Assembly (NCBI GenBank): GCA_025504975.1
Contig: JANUWI010000008.1
Coordinates: forward strand, 930,001 to 994,000
Length of the DNA: 64,000 bases
From: Plenodomus lindquistii
Taxonomy: Eukaryota > Ascomycota > Dothideomycetes > Pleosporales > Leptosphaeriaceae
Direction of reading: 5' to 3'
Shown: positions 26,079 through 37,360 of the stretch, in pieces
Layout: each line of letters starts with the position of its first letter
Numbering within the stretch: the stretch's first letter is position 1
Program-made: the position numbers and the translations under genes
Notes under the pieces: generated by a model
The model's input: the letters and a program-made list of their open reading frames with translations, nothing else
What the model was told of the DNA's origin: nothing
Database searches by the model: none

Positions 26079-29000
26079 CTTTTTTTAACCTTTTTAGGTA
26101 TTTATATATATAGAACTAGAATATAAGTAAATTATAGTAGTATATTATAATTTTAAAAGCTTTACTATATAAGCTATACTAGCTAATAAAAATAAAGTAA
26201 AAAAGTTTAAAGCTAAACTAGTAAATATAAACGCTATAGTAAGCTTAGCTATAAAAATATTAGCTTTTATAGTATAAATAGTAACTTTTTAAATTACTAG
26301 CTTTAGTATAACTAATATAATACTAGTAAGCTACTATATATAATAGAAAAAGCTTTAAAGTCTATATAAAAAAGTTTTAGACTTATACTAGAAAATATAC
26401 CTTTTTTAGAAAAATATAATAGCTTTAGCTACTACTTTTTTTAAAAAAACTCTAGATTTTTCTAGTAGTAAAAAAAAACGTAGGCCTATTTATAGGCCTA
26501 ATAGAAAGTTTTTAAAGCGTAAAAATACTAAAAACTCTAAATTAAATAAAATATATAACGCTTTTAATAGTAAAATAGAAGTTAAAAAGTTATAATAATA
26601 AATAGATAGATTCTAAAAAGCTTTTATATCTATTTATAATAGTTAGTTTACTAGGCTAAAAGTTTTATTAATATAAGCTATATACTAGTTTTATATATTA
26701 GCTATAATTTTTATATATTAATAATAGAAAAACTATTAAACTTATAAAATTTAATTATTTACTAATTATAATATATTCTCTACTTTTTTTTTATATCTAA
26801 AGCTATTTATATAGTATCTAGAAAGGTTCTAAATAATTAGAATACTTTTAGTAAAACTTTTATATTTTATAAAAAAAGCCTATAAAATTAAATGCTAGAT
26901 ACTAAATTAAATCTAGATTATATTCTACCTAGCTAGCTTTATATTTTAGTTTATTTTTAATAAATTTACTAGTAAAGATTTTTTTAATTTTTTATTTTTT
27001 TACGCTTTATATAAAGGTAGCTAGTAGCTTTAGAGCTTTTTATTTTAGTAAAAAGTTATTAGAATTTTTATAGAGAATATTAGAGGTAAATATATTATAA
27101 ATTTTAAAATTTAAAAAAAGTTTAAATCTATAAAAAAACCTAATTTATTTAAAAACTTTAAAAAAAATTTTTTATACTTTAGATAACTTTTAGCTAGGTT
27201 TTATAGTTATTAGGTTAGTAGTAAAAAAATAAATTTTATCTCTAATTTTCTAGTTAATAGAATATTAATAAATATTAATAGTAGAATATATTTAGTTTTA
27301 TACTTTTTCTATATTCTTTTTAGCTTATTTCTAAATATTATATATTTAAATCGCTAGATTATAAACTTTTTAATAGTTAAACTTTTTAATAGAATTAGCT
27401 ACTTTTAAATAGTACTAGTTCTAGTTTTATTAAAGTTTAGAACTATATAGAAACTAGTATAGAGCTATTTCTATTAACGCGTATAGAAGTATTATCTAGG
27501 CTTAGTTTATAAATAAAAAAAATTTATTTTAGTTATTCTAGTAATATATTATAAATAGCTATAAATATTAGTTACTATATTTATTTATAATTTTAGTTTA
27601 GCTAGTAGTTTATTTATAATAAATAGTAGAAAGTTATATTGTAATATCTATAATCTAATAGAATTTAGACTAGATTTAGAAAATAAACTAGGCGCTATAG
27701 TTTAAAATAATACTTTTAAAAATATATTTAAACTAGTATACCTATTATATAAATAGTTAAATAAAGTTTTAGGTATTTATTATTTTATAGTATAGTATTA
27801 TAATTATTTATTTAAAAAGTTAATTAATAATTACTAGAATCTAATTATAGCTGTATTAGTTTTTAAAAAAAAATTTAAAGTCTATTATAAAATATTATAT
27901 AGATTTCTCTAAAATTAGTAAAAAGTAAAAAAACTTTTATATTTAGGTTTATTTTAGGTAGAATTTTTAGTAGATACTATAGTTACGTATATACTATTTA
28001 TAGATAGTTTCTATTTTTTTCTAGTAGTATTATTATATAAATAACTAGTAAGTTTTTATAGTACTAGAATAAACTAATAATATTTAATTATATACCTCTC
28101 TAATAATATATATATAAAATAGAGAGTTTAAAAAAATATAAAACTTGTTTTATAAAAAAAAAGTCTATTATCTATCTAATACTAGAAAAATAGTAAAAAG
28201 CGTGTTTTTTTAAAAAACTATTAGTTATTTTTTAATAGAGCTTCTATTAGTTCTAAAAAATCTAGTAATATTATTAGAGTTAGTTAGAAAAAAGTAATAG
28301 TTATTAATAAAAAAAAACTCTAGATATTATTTTACTAGTTTAGAGTTAATATAGCTATATAACCTAGTAGAGTTAAAAAAAACTAAAAAGTAATTATTTT
28401 ACTAGGCTATTTTAAAATTATTTATATTTTATTTTTAGTAACTAAAAATATCTACGCGTTAATACTTTTACCTAAAGTATATTAAATTTATAAATTAATA
28501 AAAGCTATAAACTTAGTCTAGTTAGTTTATTATTAATTTAAAACTTTTGTATTTATAAAGTACTTTAAAAATTAATAATTAGTATATATTTAGATTTAGT
28601 ATAAACTAAAATTAGTTTAGCTTTCTATTTTTTAAAAGTAGTAATAATAGTAAATAGTTTTTTATTATATATTTTCTAATTAAGCTCTACTCTAGTAAGT
28701 ATTTTACTTTAAATAGCTATAGAGTACTATCTACTATCTAGGTATTTATAAAATATAATTCTAGCTACTACTTTATTTAAAGCGTTAGTTTCTAGTTTTA
28801 TATTATAATTAGAATTATAGTAGTATAGAACTAGAATTGCTAAAAGTAAAAACTTTAGCTTTTTAAAGCTATTTTAGTAATTTTTAGTCTATATAAATAG
28901 AGTTAAAAGACTTTATAGAGCTATTATTAGTTTAGCTATTTATAATAATTTAAAAATAAATAATCTATAGAATCTAATAAACTATAAAAAAAATTTAATA

Positions 29001-32000
29001 TTTATTATAGTAGTAAGTTAAACCTAGTTATAAAATATTTCTACTTTTTTTAGATCTATTTCTATTTTTTTATTTGTTAGAATATATTCTAAATACTTAG
29101 TTTAAATAATATAAAATTTACTTTTTTTAATAGCTATTTATAGTCCTACTTTTTATAGTCTTTTTAGAATAAATTTAATGTGCCTCTAGTAGCTATAGAC
29201 GTTTTTAAAGTAAATAAAAATATTATCTAAGTAGATAATATAGAAATTATCTAAATATTCTATAAGTATATTATTTATATACTTTTAATAGGTAGAACAG
29301 CTATTATAGAGGCTAAAAAAAAGTACTTTATACTTATATAATCTATAGTAGGTATAGAAAGTAGTATATTTTTTAAACTCTAAATTTATATAGATTTTAT
29401 TAAAAGCTATTTAAATATTAAATTTAGTAAAGATTTTAGCTTTATTTAAGCAGACTAGTAAAGTATCTATTTTTAGAATTAGGTAAGTGTTTTTTTAGGT
29501 AAGCTAGTTAAACTTATAGTAGTTAATATAAATATAAAGTAATTTATTAGGTTTATAAATATAAAAAATAAAAAAAGTAAAAAAGCTATAACTAGTCTCT
29601 ATAAATCCTTTTTATAAGTTTTTCTAGACGTACTTTTTAATAACTTTTAAGTCCTTAGTATTTTACTTATATAGAGAGCTAAAATTATTAAATAGAAGTT
29701 TATTTAGAATAATTTTATAGTTATATAGTTTGTATTCTAGTAGTTCCTCTATACCTAATAAACTAAATACGTTCTAATACTACTAATAGTAGAAAAAAAG
29801 TTAGTTCTAAATTAAATAGTTATTTTTTTAAAAAAAAATTTTATTATAGTTTTTAAAAATATATTTAATTTTATATAGACTAGTAGTAAAGAACTTATTT
29901 TTTTTTATTAAAATAGAAGGTATTAGTAGAAATAATAGTAATTTTAAAACTAGAAAGGGTTTTAAAGGGCTTTTAGAGTAGGTCTAGTTTTTATATATCT
30001 AGAGAAATATTCTAGTATTATAGAGCTTTAAAAATTCTCTAAATATAATTAATTAAAAGGTATAAACTACTAGTTTTTTTATATAACTTTTTTTTATAGA
30101 GTGTTTTAATTTTTAATATTAAAAGTAATATACTTTTTTAGTATTTTTTAATAAAGTTATATAAAAATTAGAGGAGTAAAGATATAAATATTAAAGTAAA
30201 TAGAAAACTACTATAACTAGAACCTATCTATATCTAGTAGAATTTTAAACCTTTTTAACTATTATATTCTAATAATTATATTCTAAGCTTCTAGATCTAG
30301 TATAATAAATAGATAATTTAGAATTTTTTATTTATTTATAATTATATAGAGATAAATATATTTAATAACTAGTAAAGAGATTTAGTTTTTAAACTCTCTA
30401 ACTATTACTAAGTAAAGTAGTTTTTAAACTTTAGTTTAAAATAAAAAAAAAAATATATAAATTTAAAAAAAGATATATTTAAATACTAGTATTAATAAAT
30501 AATAGTAGTTTTATACCTACGCCTAGGTTATATAAAATAGTAAATATAAAAAAATAGAAACTTTAAAATAGTTTTAAAAAATTAAAGTTTAATAGATTAT
30601 ACTTTTAATTTAATTCTAAATAGTATAATACTTTTAAAACTACTTATTTTCTATTTAAATTTTCTTTAGGTCTAGTACTTTAGTAGTGTTATAATATTAG
30701 TTAGAGTAATTTTTTATTATTATTTTTTTCTATTTTTAATAATAGATATTTATTAGTATAGTGTTCTAGCTTACTATAGTTATAGTAGTAATCTAATACC
30801 TTTTTAGAAGCTAAAGTAGCTATTACTTACTATAAAAGTACTATAGTAAATTATAGAATGATTTAAAAAGCTATATATAGTGCTATATCTTCTAAAGTTT
30901 CTTTTTAAAAAGTATCTAAAGTAGATTATACTATAGTTCTAGCTTAGAACTTAGTAGTACTATTATAAAAAAAGTTTTAGTAATATATATTTTTTAGGTA
31001 GGTTTTTTTTTCTATATTAAAAATAGTAAAGTACTTTATTATATCTAGAAAAAAGTCATTCTAGGTATATTTAAACTTTTAACTAGAAATACGTAGGCTA
31101 GAAGTTATTTTTACCTATATATAGTAAATCTATTCTAAATATAGTATATATTTCTTTATAGTATAGCTTAAAAAATATACTTTAAAAGTAAAAAAAGTTT
31201 TATTTTTTTTTATATATAGTTATTTAAAAGTATTATATACTTTAGTTTATTTATTATTTATAATAAAGTATCTATTAAATGTAGCTATTATAGCTTTTAT
31301 AAAAAAAATATTTAGCTTTATTATTAAATAGGTATTAAAATTTATAATACTTTTTAGCTAGACTAGAAGTACTACTCTAGACTAGTACTATATACATACG
31401 CTTAGAATAGTAGTAATTACTATTAATTTTAAGTTAATCTAATATTAAAGTCTTTTATTATCTATAAATAAAGTTCTTTCTATCTAATAGTTTAGAAATA
31501 GAAAAAGTGCGCTCTAATAAACGTAGCTTTCTAAAAAGTAATCTAGTTAACTAGCAACCTTAATAAGTTTAAATATTTTTAGTAAAAAATAAAGGTAAGT
31601 CTAAAAATAAAGTTAAATAAAGTTTTTTTTTAATAAATTTTATTTTAATTTATAGAGCTACTAATTTAGCGTGTAGCTAGCCTATTATTTCTATAGTATT
31701 ATTAAAAGTTATAATTAGTACATATCTAAATTTTACTAAAGTAAGTCAAGCTTCTATTTAACTCTAATTATTTTTTAATTAGCTAGTATTAGTTATCTTT
31801 TATATTCTAAATATTTAATAAGTTTATAAACTTTCTATAAAGGCTAGTTATTTTTTTTTATTTTTTAAAAAGTAGAATTTATTATATATTAATAGAGATA
31901 GATATTAGCTTTATTTTTAATTTTACTAGATTATTAGTAGTTTTTAAATCTCTACTTTAGCGCTATTTAATATAACTTTTCTAAAAGTAATCTAAGCTAG

Positions 32001-32209
32001 TAATACTATAGGATTCTAAACCTATAGGCTTTAATTAACTAGAGATCTCTAGAATTTAGTTTTAGAATTACTAATAGATTTATTAGTATTAATTAAAGCT
32101 AGAACTAGAGAGGTTTTAAAAGCTAGTTAACTAAAAATTTAAATAATTTTTTTAAATAAATTAGTAATATTATATAGACTATTACTAGTAAAAAATAATT
32201 TTTTTATAA
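26079..32209 (-). pseudogene. gag-pol relic of element B
   Basis: Minus-strand reading recovers the same order as in C: chromodomain at ~26885-27010, integrase ~27.3-28.1 kb, RNase H ~28.5-28.85 kb, RT ~28.9-29.5 kb (YxDD box near 29230 reads YLDN), gag to ~32.2 kb with a zinc knuckle near 30750-30790. RIP is heavier than in C; many codons conserved in C are stops here. The left end is cut by the insertion of C and continues at 18561. Confidence 0.85.
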
Positions 32210-32625
32210 TATAATAGTTTAAAAATATAAAGTACTTAAAAGTATTTAAATTAGTTTAAAAGTATATAAAAGTATAGGTAGATTAAAAAGCTATATAAAT
32301 TATATTTTTATAAACTTTATATAAAAAAATAAAAAAATTATACTTTTATAGTTCTATTAAAAAAGTAAGCTATATAGAGTAGAACTTAATAGTAGTTCTA
32401 AGCTTTTATAGAGTTTTTTTTTTTCTCTACTATATTAGCACGTAGGTAATAGTAGAGTAGAAATTTTTATAGAATCTAGACTAGGTATAGTATAAAATTA
32501 GTTTAGGTAGAAATTAGTATAGTCTTTTATTTTTAATAAGCTTATATAGAGAAAGATAGAAGTAGTTTATAAAAAAGCTTCTATAGCTAAAAGTTATTAT
32601 TATAATAGAATATAGCTTTATTATA
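32210..32625 (-). repeat. 5' LTR of element B
   Basis: Reverse-complement family LTR of 416 bp ending CTTTATTATA, followed by the AAATG target duplication. Confidence 0.92.
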
Positions 32626-32630
32626 AAATG

Positions 32631-33272
32631 CCTAGAGTAGTAATTTATATTAGAGTTTAAATTAAAACTATATACTAGTAGCGTATTACTAGTATCTATA
32701 CTATTATAGAAATAGCTAGTAATTTTATATAATCTAGTATATAAAACTATTATTATAGTACTTATTAAAGCTTATAGCTAGTATTATAGAGCTTTTTAAA
32801 ATCTATAGCTAGCTAGTATTATAAAGCTTTTTAACGTCTATAGCTAGCTAGTATTATAAAGCTTTTTAAAGCGTGTAGAGTTATTTTTAATTTTAATACT
32901 AATAAATAAAAAAAGCCTATAGTATTAAAGCTAGTAGAGAGACTAAAGTAGGTACTATAATTAGAGCTAGTAAAAAAACTAGAGTAGATACTATAATTAA
33001 AGCTAGTACTATTAAAAACTATTATAAAGTAGCTTTTAACTTGTTATTATTAAATTTAAAAGCTTTTACTTTATATATATACTACGCTTTTAGATCTCTA
33101 ATTTTAGTTTTATTTTAATACTTTAAAAAGATAATTTACTAACTAAGCTTTTTAACTATTAGAATAGCTAAATAAGTTTTAGTATTTTTTTAAAAGATAT
33201 TAAAACTACTATATATAGCTAGAAAAAAGATGAAAAGGTTAAAAAATAAGTTAAAAAAGTTAATAGTAGTAT
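32631..33272. other. Degraded region with short tandem repeats
   Basis: No gene is supported. From 32773 to ~32875, three copies of a 31-35 bp unit (TAGTATTATA(G/A)AGCTTTTTAA core) stand in tandem. At ~32930-33010 a ~39-bp unit (ACTA(A/G)AGTAG(G/A)TACTATAATTA) occurs twice. It reads like repetitive coding sequence destroyed by RIP; the product is unknown. Confidence 0.6.
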
Positions 33273-34002
33273 TATAACAAAGCTATATTCTATTATAACA
33301 ATAACCTTTAGCTATAAAAGCCCTTTTATAAGCTACCTCTATCTTTCTCTATATAAAGTTATTAAAAATAGAAGACTGTACTAACCTCTATTTAAACTAC
33401 CTCTATACTATATCTAGTCTAGATTCTATAGAAATCTCTACTTTACTATAATCTACGTGCTAATATAGTAGAGAAAAAAAAAGAACTCTATAAAGGCCTA
33501 GAACTACTACTAAATTCTACTCTATATAGCTTACTTTTTTAATTAAACTATAAAAGTATAAATTTTTTATCCTTTTATATAAAGCCTATAAAAATATAAT
33601 TTATTTGGCTTTTTAATCTACGGGCACTTCTATATGCTTTTCAACTAATTTAAACGCCTTTTAGTACTTTATGTTTTTAAACTATTATAAGTATAAAGTA
33701 CACCTATATTACTTATATTAAAGCTCTAGCTACTATAAAAAATAAATTAAAAAAGTTAATAGTAGTATAAAGTATACTAGCGTTATTTATATTAAAGCTA
33801 GAACTTTATAACTATAGATTAGCTACTACCTAGCTACTATAAAAAGTAAATTAAAAAAGTTAATAGTGCTATAGAGTATACCTATATTATTTATACTAAA
33901 AATAACTTTAAAATTATAAACTATTAGATTTATAAAAAATTATAGTAATATAGAGTATACCTATATTATTTATACTAAAAATAACTTTAAAGTTATAAAC
34001 TA
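33241..34002. repeat. Local imperfect tandem array, target of two insertions
   Basis: Units share TTAAAAAAGTTAATAG(T/)AGT, GTATACCTATATTATTTAT and AACTTTAAA(A/G)TTATAAACTA. Copies occur around 33250, 33750, 33855 and 33950, with 90-120 bp spacing. A solo LTR (33273-33689) interrupts one unit and the intact pogo element (34003-35863) interrupts another. The array briefly resumes at 35866. The repeat content is otherwise uncharacterised. Confidence 0.7.
33273..33689 (+). mobile_element. Solo LTR of the A/B/C family
   Basis: A 417-bp LTR starts TATAACAAAGC and ends CTATTATA. It is flanked by AGTAT on both sides (33268-33272 and 33690-33694), a perfect 5-bp target duplication, with no internal sequence. 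This is the classic product of LTR-LTR recombination that removes the body of the element. It keeps a C at the sixth base (TATAAC), suggesting the ancestral terminus was TGTAAC/GTTACA. Confidence 0.9.
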
Positions 34003-34065
34003 ACGTACTCCACGGGCGAGTCGGACACACGGGCGAGTCGGACACTCTGCCAAGACCCCACCAAA
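34003..34065 (+). repeat. Left TIR of the intact pogo element
   Basis: It starts ACGTACTCC, then has two tandem copies of the 17-mer CACGGGCGAGTCGGACA, then CTCTGCCAAGACCCCACC and AAA. It is identical to the complement of 35801-35863. In this class the subterminal repeats are expected to be transposase-binding sites (inference). Confidence 0.97.
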
Positions 34066-34130
34066 ACGTACTCTTGCAACAGTACTGCACAACCAACAAC
34101 AATAGTACGTAGAAATCGTAGTAAGCCAAT

Positions 34131-35783
34131 CTATTCAGAAATACACTCTACTTCTTGCTTGCATGTGCGCGCGTTGTGCCCACCCTCACCGCAGCGTCCA
34201 CAGCGCCGTTGCGTGGGTTCGCCTCCCTCAGCGCGCACCCTCTTCGACGCCTTCTTCCCATCACCACGCGCCGCAAACTCCTTTAGAGTTGTCAAGCGTA
34301 GGCCCTCCTCGACCGTAAGGGTACCCTGCTTCTGTACCCGCTTCCTCTTGTGCAATTTACGTCGCGTGGCGGCCTCATTCGCTGCTTGAAGCTCAAGGTT
34401 GCGTTTTTGCATCAACACCATTGAGTGCGCCATCATCTCAGCTCCTTTGGTGAACTTTGCAAGCGCATCTACCATGGCGGTTGGCGAGCTATCCACATGG
34501 CTTCGAATCCTCTCTTCAAGGAGCTTTGATTGCGACCCAAATTGCAGGGTATTGCTTGGGGTCTGGGAGTGCCAGGGCTCATTGTTGACGGCGGGGGGTG
34601 ACGGCGTACGCAGCTTGATGTCAAGGCCAGATATCACAGCCTCTGGGTCAAAGGGAACCAAGCCCGCGCCTCGAAAGCCTCCCTGGATATTACTTTGAGT
34701 AATGGCAGCATTGAAAGCAGCAATAAAGCACGGCAAGAACTCGATCTTGGTGATGTGGTTGATCCGGTTGCGCATCAGATTCTCGGCTTGGCGGCCATAC
34801 GCCTTCTTCAGAGGCGCAAAGCAACCCACATCAAGCGGCTGCAGGAGGTGTGAGGAGTGCGGAGGCATGCAGAGGGTCATAATCTTGTGTTCCTCGCAGT
34901 ACTGGTGGAACTCAAGCGAGTTGTGGCTCTCATGACCGTCGACTATGAGCAGACGTACTGTGCCAACAGTACGCTCTTTTGTGTGCTTGTCAAAGTGCTT
35001 TAACCAGTCTAGACCAAGCCCATTGTCTGTCCAGCCGTTCTCAGAGACTGCAAGAGCCCAGTCCCGAGGCAGGCTGGGCTCCTTGTACCAGGCAGAGAGG
35101 TGGTGCTTGCCGGCAAAGATGATGAAGGGTGGGATAGCCCACCCCGTCGCGTTGATGCCTTGGATCACTGTAGTCCACTCCCGGTTGCCCTGCTGCACAG
35201 ATTTTGGACGCCCTTGATAGTCGGCACCTGTGACAACTGCCCCAGTTGATATGACGCCCATCATGAAGCCTGTCTCGTCGAAGTTGTAGATGTCTTCGTC
35301 CTGGATGCCGTACTTGGCTTTGGTATTCTCCACAAGCCGGAACCAGTCACCGATAACTACTGGATCTTCGCAGAGGGCTCTCTTATAATCGTACTTGCGA
35401 TTGAACTTCACTTTAAGCTCAGGGCGACGCTTGACGAAGGTTGCAGCCCAGTTCTTGCCAGTAGGGTCGCGGTGCCGGGCTTCGAGCAAGGAATCAGCCA
35501 TATCTTTGACAGCAGCGAGCTGGGGCGGAAATCCTCTCGCAGCGAGGTCAAGGACATGCTTGACAATCACCTCCTCTTCAGTCTTAAGCAGCTTCATCGA
35601 GTTGGGCCTGCAGTCGCGTCGAGATTGCTTTCCAGCGCGTCGATCGTGTAGCGTGCTTTTAGGGACAGTATACGTAGCTGCAACACCCCGTTGGGTAAGC
35701 GTCGCGTCTTGTTTGATAGCCTGTAGCGCAAGCTGTATCTTGCTTTCATCTGAGGACTGTAAATTGTGCTGGCGTCGAGGCAT
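34131..35783 (-). CDS. pogo-type transposase (DDE_1 superfamily), intact, 550 aa
   Basis: Predicted to cut and paste the surrounding element at TA sites in the nucleus. An N-terminal psq-like helix-turn-helix lies at about residues 14-52 and a CENP-B-type HTH at ~60-125. The DDE_1 catalytic domain covers ~155-365. The catalytic triad is D169 (YNFDETGF), D282 (LLIVDGHESH) and D318 (LLQPLDVG), a DD35D spacing. A basic linker follows and a C-terminal CCHC zinc knuckle (C528, C531, H536, C541). There are no stops or frameshifts. I start at the ATG at 35783; one codon further upstream is GTG, an unlikely start in a fungus. Codon use is GC-rich, unlike anything nearby. The stop is TAG at 34131-34133. 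No introns are evident. Confidence 0.96.
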   Translation of the reverse strand: MPRRQHNLQSSDESKIQLALQAIKQDATLTQRGVAATYTVPKSTLHDRRAGKQSRRDCRPNSMKLLKTEEEVIVKHVLDLAARGFPPQLAAVKDMADSLLEARHRDPTGKNWAATFVKRRPELKVKFNRKYDYKRALCEDPVVIGDWFRLVENTKAKYGIQDEDIYNFDETGFMMGVISTGAVVTGADYQGRPKSVQQGNREWTTVIQGINATGWAIPPFIIFAGKHHLSAWYKEPSLPRDWALAVSENGWTDNGLGLDWLKHFDKHTKERTVGTVRLLIVDGHESHNSLEFHQYCEEHKIMTLCMPPHSSHLLQPLDVGCFAPLKKAYGRQAENLMRNRINHITKIEFLPCFIAAFNAAITQSNIQGGFRGAGLVPFDPEAVISGLDIKLRTPSPPAVNNEPWHSQTPSNTLQFGSQSKLLEERIRSHVDSSPTAMVDALAKFTKGAEMMAHSMVLMQKRNLELQAANEAATRRKLHKRKRVQKQGTLTVEEGLRLTTLKEFAARGDGKKASKRVRAEGGEPTQRRCGRCGEGGHNARTCKQEVECISE

Positions 35784-35794
35784 CACGTAGGCAT
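35783..35794 (-). promoter_or_regulatory. Three-codon upstream ORF overlapping the transposase start
   Basis: On the minus strand, ATG-CCT-ACG-TGA runs from 35794 to 35783. Its TGA shares its last A with the ATG of the transposase. If the transcript starts upstream of it, inside the TIR, ribosomes would meet this mini-ORF first and need to reinitiate. A regulatory role is inference. Confidence 0.4.
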
Positions 35795-35800
35795 GAGAAG

Positions 35801-35863
35801 TTTGGTGGGGTCTTGGCAGAGTGTCCGACTCGCCCGTGTGTCCGACTCGCCCGTGGAGTACGT
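35801..35863 (-). repeat. Right TIR of the intact pogo element
   Basis: Perfect 63-bp inverted copy of the left TIR. The transposase ATG lies only 17 bp inside it, so the promoter must lie largely within the TIR itself. Confidence 0.97.
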
Positions 35864-36340
35864 TATTAGATTTATAAAAAGTTATAGTATATTTAGTAAT
35901 AGGCTAAATAGCGTAGTAATAACTATATTTTATAGTTTAGTATTACTTTTTTAAAAGATATATAATAGATTTTTACTAAAGTTAATAATATATATATAGC
36001 TATTTAAACTATTAAAGAAAATTATATTATAGTTATTAGTATAGAAGATTTAGCTAGAATTACTTTTAGTAGAAAGTAAATAGTTACAGGTATTAATAGA
36101 AAAAAAGTAGTTATAAATATTAATAAGCTCTAATTATATTATATTCTATATTATATAAGCACTTATATATATAAAGCTAAATTATACTTTAAATAAAAAA
36201 ATATAATTATAAGTTATTGTTTAATATTAAGCGCTACTACTAGAGTTTAATATATAATAAAAAAACTAGACTATATCTATTATTTTAATAGATATATTCT
36301 TCTAGTAGTAGTAGCTATGTTAATCTAGCTTATAAAAAAT

Positions 36341-36400
36341 ATAAGCTATTTATATTTTTTATAAGCTATTTATATTTTTTATAAGCTATTTATATTTTAG
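36341..36400. repeat. Three-copy 20-bp tandem repeat
   Basis: ATAAGCTATTTATATTTTTT is repeated exactly at 36341 and 36361, with a near-perfect third unit at 36381 ending TTTTAG. Confidence 0.9.
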
Positions 36401-36819
36401 TAATAGATAAATTTTTAGCTACTACTACTAGCACTACGCCTATTTATTACTAGGCTTATAGATTAAAAAAGATTTTTAAAATTACTTTATATATATCTAC
36501 TATACTTTAAAGTTTATACTACTATACTAGAGCTTAAAAAGCTTAATTATTTAATATTTTTACTTATCTATATTAATATATTTTTTATCTAGAAATCTTT
36601 ATATTATAAATAGAGTACTATATAATAAAAAGTTAGTAGTATATATAAACTTTAGCTAATTATATTACTACTATTTACTATTTTAACTATTTAGTATATA
36701 AAGTAGCAGCTTAAACTATATATAAAATAAAAAAAAAACGTAAAATATATAGTAGTTATAGTAGAAATAAATAGAAAGAATAAAGTTTAAATTTATAGTA
36801 AAAAATACTAGGTACTATA

Positions 36820-36968
36820 GGTTGTTTAGAGTTACTCTACGCTATTCTAGAGCTAGTACTAGCAGAGTATAAGCTACTATACTTTACTTTTTTAGTAGCT
36901 TATTTACTAGATATTTTTAGGTGCTCTAGAATAGCGTAAAGTTAGTTAATAGAGGTTATTTAGAGTTA
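36820..36968. repeat. Foldback-like structure between 15-bp direct repeats
   Basis: Direct repeats GGTT(G/A)TTTAGAGTTA stand at 36820-36834 and 36954-36968. Just inside, 19-bp arms (36835-36853 and 36923-36941) are complementary with one mismatch. A smaller inverted pair (AAGCTACTA / TAGTAGCTT) lies in the loop. It could be a degraded small non-autonomous insertion; no family is recognised. Confidence 0.6.
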
Positions 36969-37124
36969 TTTAATATAAAACTTTTAATAACTTTTATATA
37001 CTTTTACTACTACGCTATATATTAAAGGTCTATTTTAATAGAAATATTACTACTTACTAATAATATAATAGTATTTTAAAAAAACTATGTATAGTATAGT
37101 AGTTTTAATAATGTATAGAAAAAA

Positions 37125-37360
37125 TAGTATACTAGTATAGTATATAATTTATAGCTAGGCTAAGTAAAATACTAGTAATATAATTAATATAAAGTAATAT
37201 ATATTAATAAAAATATAATATATAAACCTAGTATAAGTAAATAGTATTTATAACTTATATATTAGTATATAAAGTATAGAATAGGTATAGTACTAGTATA
37301 GCGTATAGTTTATAACTAGAAAAAGTAAAATCTAAATTATATAATTAATATATAGTATTA
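37125..37360. repeat. Diverged direct repeat of ~160 bp period
   Basis: A block ACTAGTATAG..GTATA..TTATA(G/A)CTAG...AAGTAAAAT...ATAATTAATATA at ~37130-37195 recurs at ~37290-37355 with substitutions and small gaps. There is no coding signal. Confidence 0.5.

Larger units (their letters stand above)
17676..32625 (-). mobile_element. Element B: full-length Ty3/gypsy (chromodomain type), split by element C
   Basis: Reverse-complement LTRs lie at 17676-18092 and 32210-32625. The five bases outside each end are AAATG (17671-17675 and 32626-32630), a perfect 5-bp target duplication. Subtracting the nested element C and its target duplication (18567-26078) leaves ~7.4 kb, the same size as C. From 26079 upward on the minus strand the order is chromodomain, integrase, RNase H, RT and gag. 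All frames carry stops from C-to-T/G-to-A changes. It is older than C, which lies inside it. Confidence 0.93.
34003..35863 (-). mobile_element. Intact pogo/Fot1-type Tc1-mariner transposon, not RIPed
   Basis: The element is 1861 bp with perfect 63-bp terminal inverted repeats (34003-34065 and 35801-35863). A TA target duplication lies at 34001-34002 and 35864-35865. The empty target is visible nearby: the array copy at ~33916-33945 reads ATAAACTATTAGATTTATAA without the element. Base composition is GC-rich and rich in CpA/TpG, the opposite of its flanks, so it arrived after the surroundings were RIPed or escaped RIP. One minus-strand gene fills it. Intact TIRs and ORF make it a candidate active element. 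Confidence 0.97.

Noticed and set aside
33914..34129. 71-codon minus-strand ORF crossing the left TIR of the pogo element
   Set aside because: It runs from transposon 3' sequence through the TIR into AT-rich flank, has low-complexity content and ends at an insertion junction; no gene is supported.
35784..35786. GTG codon one position upstream as the transposase start
   Set aside because: Fungal genes start at ATG, and an ATG follows immediately at 35783.
34159..35790. Several plus-strand ORFs of 76-131 codons across the pogo element
   Set aside because: They lie opposite the intact transposase gene, show no family resemblance and are explained by the GC-rich codon use of the real frame.
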